A stretch of 64,000 nt of DNA, from contig NZ_MKKE01000084.1 in NCBI RefSeq assembly GCF_001942305.1, positions 1-64,000 on the forward strand, in the 5' to 3' direction. Position 1 is the stretch's first letter, and every line of letters starts with the position of its first letter. A program made the position numbers and the translations under genes. Origin of the DNA: Saccharomonospora sp. CUA-673. GTDB lineage: Bacteria; Actinomycetota; Actinomycetes; Mycobacteriales; Pseudonocardiaceae. The notes beneath the pieces are model-generated. The model saw only the letters and a program-made list of their open reading frames with translations. It did no database searches and was not told the DNA's origin. Of the stretch, positions 17,028 to 25,318 are shown piece after piece.

Positions 17028-17140
17028 GCTCCCAAGGGCCCCATAGTCGCGTTGAGCGCAACTTTTCTTCCCTTCGCGGTGCGCGCCGGAGCGAAGGGAA
17101 GATTGGTCGCGTTGAGCGCGACCAAAGGGCCCTCGGGAGC
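17028..17140. repeat. Palindromic repeat family A, long form (copy A2)
   Basis: GCTCCCAAGGGCCCC and GGGCCCTCGGGAGC outer arms, inner GTCGCGTTGAGCGC units, and a CTTCCCTTCGC/GCGAAGGGAAG central stem. It fills the gap between two convergent genes and is probably a bidirectional terminator. Confidence 0.85.
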
Positions 17141-17143
17141 ACT

Positions 17144-17551
17144 TCAGGGGCGGACGATCGGGAGCCAGGGGGAGATGTCGGCTCGGGGGCCGGAGGCGGC
17201 GACGAGGCCGCGGTCGACGGCGTCGGTCCAGTCCAGGCGTCCGGTGGCCAGTTCGAGCCAGGTGCGCGGATCGGTCTCGACCACGTTCGGCGGCGTGCCC
17301 CGCGTGTGCCGCGGACCCTCGACGCACTGGACGGCCGAGAACGGCGGCACCCGCACCTCGACGCTGTGCCCGGGCGCGATCGTCGCCAGCGTGCGCAGGC
17401 TCAGCCGCACCGCCGACGCCAGTTCCTTCCGCGTCGGCTCGGCGCCCGCGTCCGGCTCGGCATCGGACTCGGTGGGGGTGTCCAACCAGGCGGCCACGGT
17501 ACGGACAGCATGTCGTAACTCTTCGGGATCGACCGAGCGCGATGCGGGCAT
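17144..17551 (-). CDS. Sterol-carrier-like family protein
   Basis: A 135-residue protein. The C-terminal motif GTPPNVVETDPRTWLELATGRLDW with late VDRGLVAASGPRADIS matches the small sterol-carrier-like family usually found near purF and purM in actinobacteria. This fold has a hydrophobic pocket, but no ligand is known for these proteins. The start is supported by a TAGTGT box 6 nt upstream of the ATG. Confidence 0.75.
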   Translation of the reverse strand: MPASRSVDPEELRHAVRTVAAWLDTPTESDAEPDAGAEPTRKELASAVRLSLRTLATIAPGHSVEVRVPPFSAVQCVEGPRHTRGTPPNVVETDPRTWLELATGRLDWTDAVDRGLVAASGPRADISPWLPIVRP

Positions 17552-17557
17552 GCGTCC

Positions 17558-17563
17558 ACACTA
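17558..17563 (-). promoter_or_regulatory. -10 box TAGTGT, leaderless start
   Basis: It lies 6 nt before the ATG of the sterol-carrier-like gene, with no ribosome binding site. Confidence 0.5.
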
Positions 17564-17605
17564 GAGTGGGCCCCGAGCAAGTGCGGCGGGAATGTGGAGA
17601 GCTAC

Positions 17606-18217
17606 ATGGCACAGCGGGACGAGGCGAACCGGGTGGCATCGGGCGCGCATCAAGCGGGCCGCAATCCCGAGATCACCAAGGAGATGCGGGCCAACGCGCG
17701 GGCGAACCCCAACAGCTGGCTGTACGTGATCGACGAGGCGTTCGACCCCGCCGGCCGCGTGCCGTCGTGGGCGGTCGTGGGCGCCTACCCGGTCAACAAC
17801 GACGGCGAGATCGTCGAGGACTTCCATCCGAACGACCGGTACCGCCCGTCGCCGCAGGCGCTGGGCTATCCGGAGCCGGCGTCGGATCTCGAGCGGTTGC
17901 TGCAGCTGGTCCACACCAAGCATCGTCCGGCGGAGGACCTGCCGCCGGTGATCCTCGATTCGACACTGTTCTTCTACGCGCTCTCGCCGGTGCAGCGCAC
18001 GGTGATCGGTTTCCACAACACCGACGGCCGGGTGCTGGTACCCGCGTACACGCAGAAGTCGCTGGTTCCGCGCGAGTGGCCGCACGCCCGCGCGGTGCTG
18101 GGTCGGGACGTGGTGGATCTGCTGGGCGATCATCCGCTGGCGATCAATCCGCACGACCTCGTGACGGCCGTCGTGCCCGCACATCATCTTCGGCACGCCC
18201 TCGCGCAGGAGCAGTAG
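17606..18217 (+). CDS. Conserved actinobacterial hypothetical protein
   Basis: A 203-residue soluble protein. Recognisable stretches are NARANPNSWLYVIDEAFDP, VPSWAVVGAYPVNNDGEI and a late alpha/beta part around LGRDVVDLLGDHPLAINPHD. It resembles proteins annotated as type VII secretion-associated (SseB-like repeats), but I am not certain. The start is the ATG with GGAGAG five bases upstream; a GTG 12 bases earlier is less likely. A strong hairpin follows the gene. Confidence 0.6.
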   Translation: MAQRDEANRVASGAHQAGRNPEITKEMRANARANPNSWLYVIDEAFDPAGRVPSWAVVGAYPVNNDGEIVEDFHPNDRYRPSPQALGYPEPASDLERLLQLVHTKHRPAEDLPPVILDSTLFFYALSPVQRTVIGFHNTDGRVLVPAYTQKSLVPREWPHARAVLGRDVVDLLGDHPLAINPHDLVTAVVPAHHLRHALAQEQ

Positions 18218-18291
18218 CACCGCTCCGCAAGGACGGCTCACTCGAACGAATTACGTCGCCACTCGGCAGACTCGAATAAATGCTACAAATC

Positions 18292-18320
18292 GGACGCCCA
18301 CTCGCACTGCGAGTGCGTCC
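18292..18320. terminator. Strong hairpin downstream of 17606 gene
   Basis: GGACG + CACTCGCA pair with TGCGAGTG + CGTCC, with a two-base bulge and a one-base loop centre. Confidence 0.55.
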
Positions 18321-18492
18321 GTTGCGCTGGGCGACAACATTCGAGTTGTCCATCACCCACTCGTAGCGGAGTTTTCATGCCAACTAGTGACAAAGTTCGT
18401 GAGCGCCGATAACAATCAACGCGCGGACGGCTACCTGCAAGTAAGTCGACCGCCAAGCGAGGGCACATAAATTTCTGAAGGGGACCCCCCGT

Positions 18493-19380
18493 ATGTCAAC
18501 CAAGCGAAGAATCCGGCGTGGACTGAGATCGCTCGTCGTCGCCGGCTCGATCGGCGCGCTCCTGCTCGGCGCGCTCTCCCCCGCGGGTGCGGCACCGAAC
18601 CCGCTGAGCGACGTGACCGACTCGGTCGACGCGTTCGAGATCGGGAACCATTCCATGGGTTCGCAGATCGCCCGGGTCGAGGGCGAACTGTCGTCCGCGG
18701 TGACGAAGGCGCGCGCGATGCTGCCGCAGGGCGTCACCGCCGACGGCACGCGCGCTCAGGCCACGGTGCAGGGCATCGACGTCGCCAGCTGGCAGGGCAA
18801 TGTCAACTGGCGGCACTGGTGGAACCAGGGCAAGCGGTTCGCCTACGTCAAGGCGACCGAGGCGACCAGCTACAAGAATCCGTACTTCACGCAGCAGTAC
18901 AACGGCTCCTACAACGTCGGCATGATCCGCGGTGCGTATCACTTCGCGGTGCCGAACTCCTCGTCCGGTCGGGCGCAGGCGAACTACTTCGTCAACAACG
19001 GCGGCGGCTGGTCCGCCGACGGCAAGACGCTGCCGGGCGCACTCGACATGGAATACAACCCGTACGGTGACAACGCGTGCTACGGGCTCTCCAAGGCGCA
19101 AATGGCGTCGTGGATTCGCGACTTCCACGACACGTATCACAGTCGCACGGGCCGGCACCCGGTCATTTACACGTCGACGAGCTGGTGGAACATGTGCGTC
19201 GGCACGGCGCAATCGTTCGGCAGCACGGTGCCGCTGTGGGTCGCGCGGTACTCGGATTCGGTGGGGGCGCTGCCCAACGGCTGGAATTACCACACATTCT
19301 GGCAGTACACGTCGAGCCCGTTGGACCAGAACTCGTTCAACGGTTCCTACGACCGGCTCCGGGTGCTCGCCAGGGGCTGA
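18493..19380 (+). CDS. Secreted GH25 lysozyme (N,O-diacetylmuramidase)
   Basis: A 295-residue protein. A Sec signal peptide (basic STKRRIRRGLR, then hydrophobic, cleaved near AGA-AP) is followed by about 60 linker residues. The GH25 domain at 90-295 has GIDVASWQG, FAYVKATEAT, ALDMEYNP (with catalytic Asp and Glu) and late VPLWVARYSD and YHTFWQYTSS. It cleaves peptidoglycan outside the cell. The start follows GAAGGGGA. It precedes the paralogue cluster of envelope proteins. Confidence 0.92.
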   Translation: MSTKRRIRRGLRSLVVAGSIGALLLGALSPAGAAPNPLSDVTDSVDAFEIGNHSMGSQIARVEGELSSAVTKARAMLPQGVTADGTRAQATVQGIDVASWQGNVNWRHWWNQGKRFAYVKATEATSYKNPYFTQQYNGSYNVGMIRGAYHFAVPNSSSGRAQANYFVNNGGGWSADGKTLPGALDMEYNPYGDNACYGLSKAQMASWIRDFHDTYHSRTGRHPVIYTSTSWWNMCVGTAQSFGSTVPLWVARYSDSVGALPNGWNYHTFWQYTSSPLDQNSFNGSYDRLRVLARG

Positions 19381-19500
19381 GGCCACCTCGCCACGGTCGT
19401 CCCGGCGCGCGCAGACACCTGCCGCGCGCCGGGACGCCACTCGGCAGGGGCACGTTTCGCGCGGCACCACCGCGACCGTGCCAGACTCGCGCGCGGCACA

Positions 19501-19506
19501 CACAGT
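19501..19506 (+). promoter_or_regulatory. CACAGT box upstream of paralogue 1
   Basis: A CAYAGT element shared with the other cluster members; the start is 17 nt downstream. It is the weakest of the set. Confidence 0.3.
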
Positions 19507-19523
19507 CGGCGAGGGGGCAGGCC

Positions 19524-20144
19524 GTGACGTATCCACAGCACCCGGGCCAGCACGGCCAGCAGCCGTACGGGGCGCAGTACACCGATCCGTTCCAGAACCC
19601 GGGCGCAGGCATCGGCGGGCCGTCCCGCGGGCCGAGGAACCGGACCCTGCTCATCACGGTGGTGACGGTGGTCGCCGCGGGGGCGTTGACGCTCGGCCTG
19701 CTGTGGATCCTGGGCGTCTTTGACGACGAGGGCGACGGCGGTGAGCAGAGCATCATCGGGTCGACGCCGGAAACGTCCGCGCCCGCGACCGCCGAGACCG
19801 ACAGCGGCGGAGCCGACGGCGGCGACGGCGGCGAGGACGTGGAGGTCGACCCGGACCACCGCCGGATGATCGACGACTTCGTCGCGGCGCTCAACAACGG
19901 GGACGCCGAGGCGGCACGCTCGGCGATGTGCACGGAGGGTTTCCACGACGACCGGATCGACGGGGCGATCGACCGCGGCGTCCAACTCGAGGTGGACTAC
20001 TCCACGTACGAGGAGTCGGTGAGCGGCGGCGGGCTCGTGCTGGCGACCGACCGCACCGCCGCCGGCGAGGGCGTCCCGGTGAGCCTGACGGCCACCGACG
20101 ACGACGCGGGCGGCGTGTGCATGAGCTGGGTCAGCGGCCTCTGA
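19524..20144 (+). CDS. Paralogue 1 of Pro/Gly/Gln-rich single-pass envelope protein cluster
   Basis: A 206-residue protein. The N-terminus starts TYPQHPGQHGQQPYG and contains YTDPFQNPGAGIGG, shared with paralogue 2. One membrane helix lies at about 42-65. An acidic Ser/Thr/Gly linker precedes an outer domain of about 80 residues starting RMIDDFVAALNNGDAEAARSAMC. Its cysteines are in SAMC and near the end in VCMSWV, the conserved pair of this family. The outer domain looks like an NTF2/DUF4878-like fold. No lipobox or signal peptide is present; the topology is N-in. Function unknown. Confidence 0.7.
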   Translation: MTYPQHPGQHGQQPYGAQYTDPFQNPGAGIGGPSRGPRNRTLLITVVTVVAAGALTLGLLWILGVFDDEGDGGEQSIIGSTPETSAPATAETDSGGADGGDGGEDVEVDPDHRRMIDDFVAALNNGDAEAARSAMCTEGFHDDRIDGAIDRGVQLEVDYSTYEESVSGGGLVLATDRTAAGEGVPVSLTATDDDAGGVCMSWVSGL

Positions 20145-20232
20145 CCGACCCGGGCACCGTTCGCTCGGGACTCGGAGATCCCGTCCGTGCCACCGATTCC
20201 CGGAACCGATCCGGACAAACGCCCCGACATGA

Positions 20233-20238
20233 CATAGT
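20233..20238 (+). promoter_or_regulatory. CATAGT promoter element of paralogue 2
   Basis: Part of ACATGACATAGTGG, 26 nt before the GTG. It resembles the TGGCATAGTG block before paralogues 3, 4 and 6. Confidence 0.5.
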
Positions 20239-20264
20239 GGCCTTCGACGAAGTAGGGGGTCATC

Positions 20265-21338
20265 GTGACGTATCCGCAGCAACCGGGGCGGCCGGGTTGG
20301 CACGGCCACCAGGCCTACCCGGGCCAGGGCCAGCAGGGTTGGCAGGGCCACCAGGCACATCCCGGCCAGGGCCACCAACCGCAGCCGGGCCCCGGGCAGG
20401 CCCAGCCGGCACCGGGGAACCAGCCCGACCCGCGGCAGATACGTCCGACGCACCAGCAGCCGTACGGCGCTCAGTACACGGACCCGTTCCAGAACCCGGG
20501 CGCCACGATCGGCGGCGTGGACAGCGGTCCGGCGAGGCGCCCCGGCCGCACGTTCGCGGTCATCGTGGTGGCACTGGGTCTGCTCGCCTGGTTCCTGGCC
20601 GACGACCGCGACGACTCCGATGCCGACGCCGGGTCCACAACGGACACGACCGCTGAGACCACGACCCCGCCGGCGAACCACGAACCGCCGACCGGCGAGC
20701 CCGACGACCCGCAGTCGCTGGGCGAGCATTTCGCCTACGCCGTGAACACCGGCGACCGGGACGCGGCCTACGAACTCGCCTGCCCGCTGGGGGAACCCAG
20801 GGTCGTGCGCGATATGGACCGAGTGCTCGACGCCGAACTGACGCTGGAGATCAGCGATGCGGGGGACTCGGGCAGTGTCGAGCTCACCCTGCCGGAAGCC
20901 GATGAGGGCTACACCTCCAGCGTCAGCCTCCTCACCAGTCTCAACGATCCGGGCGGCAGGGACGCCTGCATCGTCTCCGTCATGGCCTTCAGCGGCGAGT
21001 TCGGCGAGCTCGCCGAGCCCCGGGACGGGATCGAGCCGAATCCCGCGCAACGCCAGGCGATCGACGAGTCCGTCGGCCACGTCAACGCCGGTCGCTCGGC
21101 GGAGGTGACCGGGCTGCTGTGCCCGTCGGCCGAGAACGAGCGCCGCGTCGGCGAACTGATCGACTCCGGCGCCGATCTCGAGGTCGACTACGCGTCCTAC
21201 GAGGAGTGGGCAACCCGGCCCGGCGGCACGGCGGAGCTCACCGACCACAACGCGGCCCCCGGGAGGGTCGGCCCGCTTCGCGTCTGGGTCTCCGGCCAGG
21301 ACGAGGGCGACCTGTGCGTCCGCCTCTCGACCCCCTGA
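20265..21338 (+). CDS. Paralogue 2: envelope protein with two Cys-pair domains
   Basis: A 357-residue protein. The Gln/Gly/Pro/His-rich N-terminus (repeated PGQG and GWQGHQ) covers residues 1-85 and includes YTDPFQNPGA. The membrane helix is at about 96-112. Two outer domains follow: 148-245 with Cys173 and Cys235, and 262-357 with Cys286 and Cys351. Each repeats the one-Cys-early, one-Cys-late pattern of the single-domain paralogues, so this gene arose by internal domain duplication. It has no catalytic motif. Confidence 0.7.
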   Translation: MTYPQQPGRPGWHGHQAYPGQGQQGWQGHQAHPGQGHQPQPGPGQAQPAPGNQPDPRQIRPTHQQPYGAQYTDPFQNPGATIGGVDSGPARRPGRTFAVIVVALGLLAWFLADDRDDSDADAGSTTDTTAETTTPPANHEPPTGEPDDPQSLGEHFAYAVNTGDRDAAYELACPLGEPRVVRDMDRVLDAELTLEISDAGDSGSVELTLPEADEGYTSSVSLLTSLNDPGGRDACIVSVMAFSGEFGELAEPRDGIEPNPAQRQAIDESVGHVNAGRSAEVTGLLCPSAENERRVGELIDSGADLEVDYASYEEWATRPGGTAELTDHNAAPGRVGPLRVWVSGQDEGDLCVRLSTP

Positions 21339-21421
21339 CATATCCCTGGTCACAAGCCTGTTCCGGCTACGCCTCCGCAACGAAATCGGTGAACCCTGAG
21401 CCGGTCAAAAACGACATATGG

Positions 21422-21427
21422 CATAGT
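21422..21427 (+). promoter_or_regulatory. CATAGT promoter element of paralogue 3
   Basis: In TATGGCATAGTGAC, 28 nt before the GTG, with a purine-rich ACTGGGGGTC leader serving as ribosome binding site. Confidence 0.5.
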
Positions 21428-21455
21428 GACGCGGTCACCGACACTGGGGGTCATC

Positions 21456-22232
21456 GTGACGTATCCGCCGCAACCGGGGCAGCCGGATTGGCAGGCACAG
21501 CAGGGGAACCAGCCACCGAGTCCTTACGGGCAGTACCCGGGCCAGTACGGCGGGCAGGGATTCCCGGGCCAGGAGTTTCCCGGACAGGGATTCCAGGGGC
21601 AGGGCTATCCGGGCGACCCGGGCCAGCCGCCCTACGGCGGGCCGGACGGGCAGCCGCCGAAGAAGAAGACGGGCCTGATCGTCGGGGCGGCCGCCGGCGC
21701 CGTGGTGGTGCTGTTCGGCGTGTTCGCGCTGCTCGCCTGGGTCACGCCCGGGTTCCTGCTCGACGACGATGACGAGAGCAGCGCAGCCGGTTCCGATCCC
21801 ACGCCGCCGCAACCGCCCCAGTCGCAGGTGGTCCCCGACCCGAACGCGTCGCGGGTTGTTCCGGACGACATCGAGGACGATCTGGATGATCGCGGCGACA
21901 GCGGTACGGGTGCCGAGAACGCCGACGCGGTCGCCATGGCCGAGGACTTCACGTCGGCGATCAACTCGGGCGACCGCGACGGGGCCACGGGGCTCGCATG
22001 TTCCCGCATGGAGGACAGCGTCGCGGACAACGTGGACCGGATGGTCGACGCCGATGCGCAGCTGGAGATCGATAGCACGACCGACACCACTTACGTCGTG
22101 TCCGCCAGGCTCTCCGGCAGCGCGAACGGCCAGGACGGCACGGCTCTTCTGATGTTGCGGTACGAGACCGGCGACGACGCCTGGTGCGTCTACTCCGCCC
22201 ACGCCATGGGACTCGGGTACCACGGACGATGA
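21456..22232 (+). CDS. Paralogue 3 of the envelope protein cluster
   Basis: A 258-residue protein. The N-terminus [12 protein letters not shown] leads into FPGQ/YPG repeats and the stop-transfer PPKKKTG. The membrane helix is at about 72-95 and ends VTPGFLLDDDDE. The outer domain AEDFTSAINSGDRDGATGLAC ... DDAWCVYSA carries the Cys pair. The GTG start has GGGGG upstream. The stop overlaps the ATG of the next short frame (ATGA). N-in topology, no lipobox; function unknown. Confidence 0.7.
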   Translation: MTYPPQPGQPDWQAQQGNQPPSPYGQYPGQYGGQGFPGQEFPGQGFQGQGYPGDPGQPPYGGPDGQPPKKKTGLIVGAAAGAVVVLFGVFALLAWVTPGFLLDDDDESSAAGSDPTPPQPPQSQVVPDPNASRVVPDDIEDDLDDRGDSGTGAENADAVAMAEDFTSAINSGDRDGATGLACSRMEDSVADNVDRMVDADAQLEIDSTTDTTYVVSARLSGSANGQDGTALLMLRYETGDDAWCVYSAHAMGLGYHGR

Positions 22233-22366
22233 CGCATCCACCACACCGGGCCGGCCGGGTCAACGGTGACGCAACCGCCGCGGTTGTCACCTGCGGTACC
22301 AGCGGTTGTCGCTCGTGTGGGCGGTACTCTGGCCGGTGGAACCCGTCGCCTGGTTACGACTCCTGA
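22229..22366 (+). pseudogene. Remnant of an MTHP-type paralogue
   Basis: A 45-codon frame starting MTHPPHRAG by ATGA overlap. Only the first residues resemble the intact MTHPQ gene at 27828, which also follows a TYPPQPG gene. It keeps no membrane helix or Cys-pair domain, so it is best read as a decayed copy. Confidence 0.4.
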
Positions 22367-22408
22367 AGGCTTCGCGACGGTTCCCGGCCACGCGACGGAG
22401 GAGACTCC

Positions 22409-23602
22409 ATGCACGACGACACTGCGCATATCGGGCGCCGTCTGCGCGAGATTCGTTCATGGCGACAGTTGAGCGTGCGCGCCGCCGCGGAACTGTCCGG
22501 CATCTCCTACAGTTACCTTGCGAAGCTCGAACGCGGCGACAAGGCGATCAACTCCCGCCGCGTGCTGGAGTCACTGGCGAATACCTTGCGGGTCGCTCCG
22601 TCCGAGATCACCGGAGCGCTCAACGAGCCGGTGGACGCGACATCCGACGAGCTGCACGCCTCCATCCCGGACGTGGTCGACGCGCTGACCGGCTGGCAGG
22701 TCGACGAGGTGCCGGACACGCCGATCCGTCCGTGGCCGGAGATCCACGCCGACTGTGAACGACTCACCAAGGTTCTTCGTCCGGCCGCCGACCTGGCAGG
22801 GCAGGCGCGCCTGCTGCCCGGTCTGATCCGGGAGCTGCTCGCCGCCGCAAACGACCCGGCCACCGAGCGCGGGGCCCTCACGGGGCTGGTCGGTGCCTAC
22901 AAGAGCGCCGCCTACCTGGCCCACGACATCGGCGTGTCCGGGCTGCCCACGCTGGCCGTGGAGCGCATGCGGCAAGTTGCCGAGCGCATGGACGATCCGG
23001 TGTGGACCACCTACGCCGGCTACCAGCGCGCCCAGCTTCTCAGCGGCAGCAACCGCCGCCGACAGTACGAACTCGCCGTCGGTATCGCCGACGAACCGGG
23101 CGCGCGTATCGAGACCCGCGGCATGGCCCACCTGACGGCCGCGCTGTCGCGGGCTGCTCAGGGTGACGACGACACTGCCCAGACCCACCTCTCCGAGGCC
23201 GCGGCGTTGGCCGAGCAGCTCGACGCCGACGTGTCCCCGTGGCAGCAGACCAACTTCGGCCGTACCAACGTCGGTATCTGGCGTACCTCCATCGCCGTCG
23301 AACTGGGACAGGGCGGCAAGGTCGACGAGATCGCGTCCACCCTGAGACCGGTGGGTGTGTCGAAGAGCCGCCAGGCCGCGTTCTGGATGGACTACGGCCG
23401 TGGCCTGCTCGCCGAGCCGCGCAACCGCGCCCGCGGCGTCGCTGCCCTGCTCAAGGCGGAGGAACTCGCCCCGCAGAAGGTGCGTACCAACGTGTTCGTG
23501 CGTGAGGCCGTGGCCGACCACCTGCGACGTGCCCGCCGCGACGCAGGCGGCCGCGACCTGCGCGGCCTGGCCTGGCGCATGGGAGTTGCTCCCAACGGGT
23601 GA
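22409..23602 (+). CDS. XRE-family regulator with long helical C-domain
   Basis: A 397-residue protein. The helix-turn-helix is at about 8-65 (RRLREIRSWRQLSVRAAAEL ... SYLAKLERGDKAINSRRVLE). The remaining 330 residues are helical and rich in Ala/Arg/Leu, with repeat-like segments, as in tetratricopeptide-type sensor regions of actinobacterial XRE proteins. The start has GGAGGAGA at good spacing. It leads the deaminase/immunity island on the same strand and probably controls it. Confidence 0.8.
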   Translation: MHDDTAHIGRRLREIRSWRQLSVRAAAELSGISYSYLAKLERGDKAINSRRVLESLANTLRVAPSEITGALNEPVDATSDELHASIPDVVDALTGWQVDEVPDTPIRPWPEIHADCERLTKVLRPAADLAGQARLLPGLIRELLAAANDPATERGALTGLVGAYKSAAYLAHDIGVSGLPTLAVERMRQVAERMDDPVWTTYAGYQRAQLLSGSNRRRQYELAVGIADEPGARIETRGMAHLTAALSRAAQGDDDTAQTHLSEAAALAEQLDADVSPWQQTNFGRTNVGIWRTSIAVELGQGGKVDEIASTLRPVGVSKSRQAAFWMDYGRGLLAEPRNRARGVAALLKAEELAPQKVRTNVFVREAVADHLRRARRDAGGRDLRGLAWRMGVAPNG

Positions 23603-23663
23603 TGCGACCCGGTGTGTCCCGGAAGGACACATCTCGCCACGGCGGGTGCATAACGTCCCCGGC

Positions 23664-23945
23664 ATGTGGATGCAGCACGCCGACGGCTCTTTCGTCACGA
23701 TCGGTACCGACGGGTGGCCGATCGAGGCGGACCCGGACGCGCCCGATCTCGACACCGTGCCGGGATGGCGGCCGGTCGTCGGCGGCGTGCGGCACATCGG
23801 CGGCGCCATGTACGCACCGGTGCCGGGAACGACGGCCGAGATGCTGTGCGGAATGTTGGTGACCGTGCCGCGGTGGCGTCGCCGTGAGCATCCGGCGGTG
23901 TTCGACTGCCACGCCTGCTGGGCGACATGGCTCGGTCTGCCGTGA
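23664..23945 (+). CDS. Hypothetical small protein in deaminase island
   Basis: A 93-residue protein, unrecognised. It opens MWMQHADGSFVTIGTDGWPIEADPDAP, is rich in Trp/Pro/Gly, and ends with CHACW, a possible metal or redox pair. No membrane helix. It starts 61 nt after the XRE gene and overlaps the next gene by 19 bases, so it is part of the same operon. Confidence 0.45.
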   Translation: MWMQHADGSFVTIGTDGWPIEADPDAPDLDTVPGWRPVVGGVRHIGGAMYAPVPGTTAEMLCGMLVTVPRWRRREHPAVFDCHACWATWLGLP

Positions 23946-24133
23946 TCCACCGCGACCGCGAACTGCTGCGCAACATCGCGCGCATGAACCGACAGCTCGG
24001 CATCGTCTCGGCCGACCTGATCGACGAAAACGGCGACGTAGCACCGATCCGGCTACGCAGACTGGCCGACGAGCTCCGCGAGATCGCCGCCGTACTCGCG
24101 GCGGCAGCGGCCGAACGCGAGCGCTGCGTCTGA
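23927..24133 (+). CDS. Hypothetical small helical protein in deaminase island
   Basis: A 68-residue protein with two amphipathic helices: RDRELLRNIARMNRQLGIV and LRRLADELREIAAVLAAAAAE. It overlaps the preceding gene by 19 bases and lies 31 nt before the toxin gene. It could be an adaptor or regulator; no family was recognised. Confidence 0.4.
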   Translation: MARSAVIHRDRELLRNIARMNRQLGIVSADLIDENGDVAPIRLRRLADELREIAAVLAAAAAERERCV

Positions 24134-24164
24134 CTCACGCACTCGACATGGTTGGGGGACATCG

Positions 24165-24929
24165 ATGTCGGTCGAACAGCTCGCCGCGGCGATCGGTTGC
24201 GCACTCGGTCAACTCGCCGCCGCGCGCAGTGCGATTGCGCAGGCATCGCAGACGATGGTCGAGGCGCGTGAAACCTACGCCTACTGCGTCGACGGAACGC
24301 GCGACCCGGATGCCGGACAAGCACCGGCCGCCGCATCCGAGGCGGTCGAACAGACCGACGCGCAGCACGGTCGGCTCACGCAGATCGAGCACATGCTGCG
24401 CGGCTACCTCGAGCAACTCGGCGCGACCACGGCGCCGGCCCCGGGCGCCAGCCCTGCCAGAGATGCGGCGCCGGCCGGGAACGGTCCGCCGGTCGCAGCT
24501 GCGTCGCCACAGGAGCAGGTCGAGCGAGCGCGTGCGCAGTTGCCGCCGCGCGTCGGCAGTGATTCGGTTCGCCGCAAGACGCACGGGCGGTGGTGGTCGA
24601 GCAGTGGTGGCGAGCCGGCGGCGCTCACCAGCGGACGCGACGAGGCCGCGCGCCGTGTCGATGAGAGGTTCGCGCAGATGGACGCGCCCTGGCCGATCGC
24701 GGCAAGCGCCGACGTCGAGATGAAACTCGCCCAGTACATGGCTGACAACAACATCACCGAGGCGACCGTCGTCATCAATAACCGGCCATGCCAGGGCGCG
24801 TTGTCGTGTGACAACCTCTTGTCGGTGCTGCTGCCGACCGGCTCATCGCTGACGGTGTACGGCACCGAGCCCGACGGCACGCCGTTCAAGCAGACCTACC
24901 GTGGAGGAAGGAAACCGCCGTGGCAGTAA
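24165..24929 (+). CDS. DddA-like (SCP1.201) deaminase toxin, DxE variant
   Basis: A 254-residue protein. Residues 1-85 are helical (SVEQLAAAIGCALGQLAAARS ...), like the N-terminal coils on actinobacterial secreted toxins. Residues 88-125 are an Ala/Pro linker. The deaminase domain follows at about 155-250: residues 183-185 are Asp-Val-Glu, where most members have His-Val-Glu; the zinc-cysteine motif is Pro208-Cys209-x5-Cys215 (PCQGALSCDNLL); then LLPTGSSLTVYG. SCP1.201-like domains deaminate cytosine, in DddA within double-stranded DNA. Two Imm1 genes directly follow, which supports a polymorphic toxin. Whether the Asp variant is active is unknown. Confidence 0.72.
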   Translation: MSVEQLAAAIGCALGQLAAARSAIAQASQTMVEARETYAYCVDGTRDPDAGQAPAAASEAVEQTDAQHGRLTQIEHMLRGYLEQLGATTAPAPGASPARDAAPAGNGPPVAAASPQEQVERARAQLPPRVGSDSVRRKTHGRWWSSSGGEPAALTSGRDEAARRVDERFAQMDAPWPIAASADVEMKLAQYMADNNITEATVVINNRPCQGALSCDNLLSVLLPTGSSLTVYGTEPDGTPFKQTYRGGRKPPWQ

Positions 24930-25312
24930 CCGCCTGGTACGACGTCAACGGTCCGGCGACCGTGACCACGACCGCCGAACTCGACGCGGTGCTCGACACG
25001 GTCGCCGCGTGGAACGGCGCGAACCTGATCGAGCTCTCCGATACCGACGACCCCTGGCGCACGCCGATGATGAACGTCGGACTCGACGCCGAGCGCGGGG
25101 TCGGTGTTCTTGTTTTCCTGTCGCCACAGGGCAATTACGTGTCCTCGAACGGCAGCGAGGACGAGACGCCGCAGTACTTCTACCAAGATCACGAGCGCGA
25201 GTTCCCGGCCGGCGTCGAGGTCCCGATCGCCGATGCGCGGCGCGCAGCGCGAGAGTACGTCGAGACACGCGCACGCCCCGCCTGCGTGCAGTGGCAGCCC
25301 TACACTCACTGA
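24920..25312 (+). CDS. Imm1-family immunity protein, copy 1
   Basis: A 130-residue protein. The Imm1 pattern is seen: AWYDVNGPATVTTTAELDAVLD, GLDAERGVGVLVFLSPQGNYV and RAAREYVETRARPACVQW. Imm1 proteins neutralise SCP1.201-type deaminases and other toxins of polymorphic systems. The GTG start lies inside the toxin gene with GGAGGAAGG upstream, so toxin and immunity are translated together. It stays in the cytosol (no signal). Confidence 0.8.
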   Translation: MAVTAWYDVNGPATVTTTAELDAVLDTVAAWNGANLIELSDTDDPWRTPMMNVGLDAERGVGVLVFLSPQGNYVSSNGSEDETPQYFYQDHEREFPAGVEVPIADARRAAREYVETRARPACVQWQPYTH

Positions 25313-25318
25313 ACGCCG

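Noticed and set aside
18218-18492. A c-di-AMP riboswitch ahead of the secreted lysozyme
   Set aside because: I could not find the conserved ydaO core motifs; only a terminator hairpin is clear.
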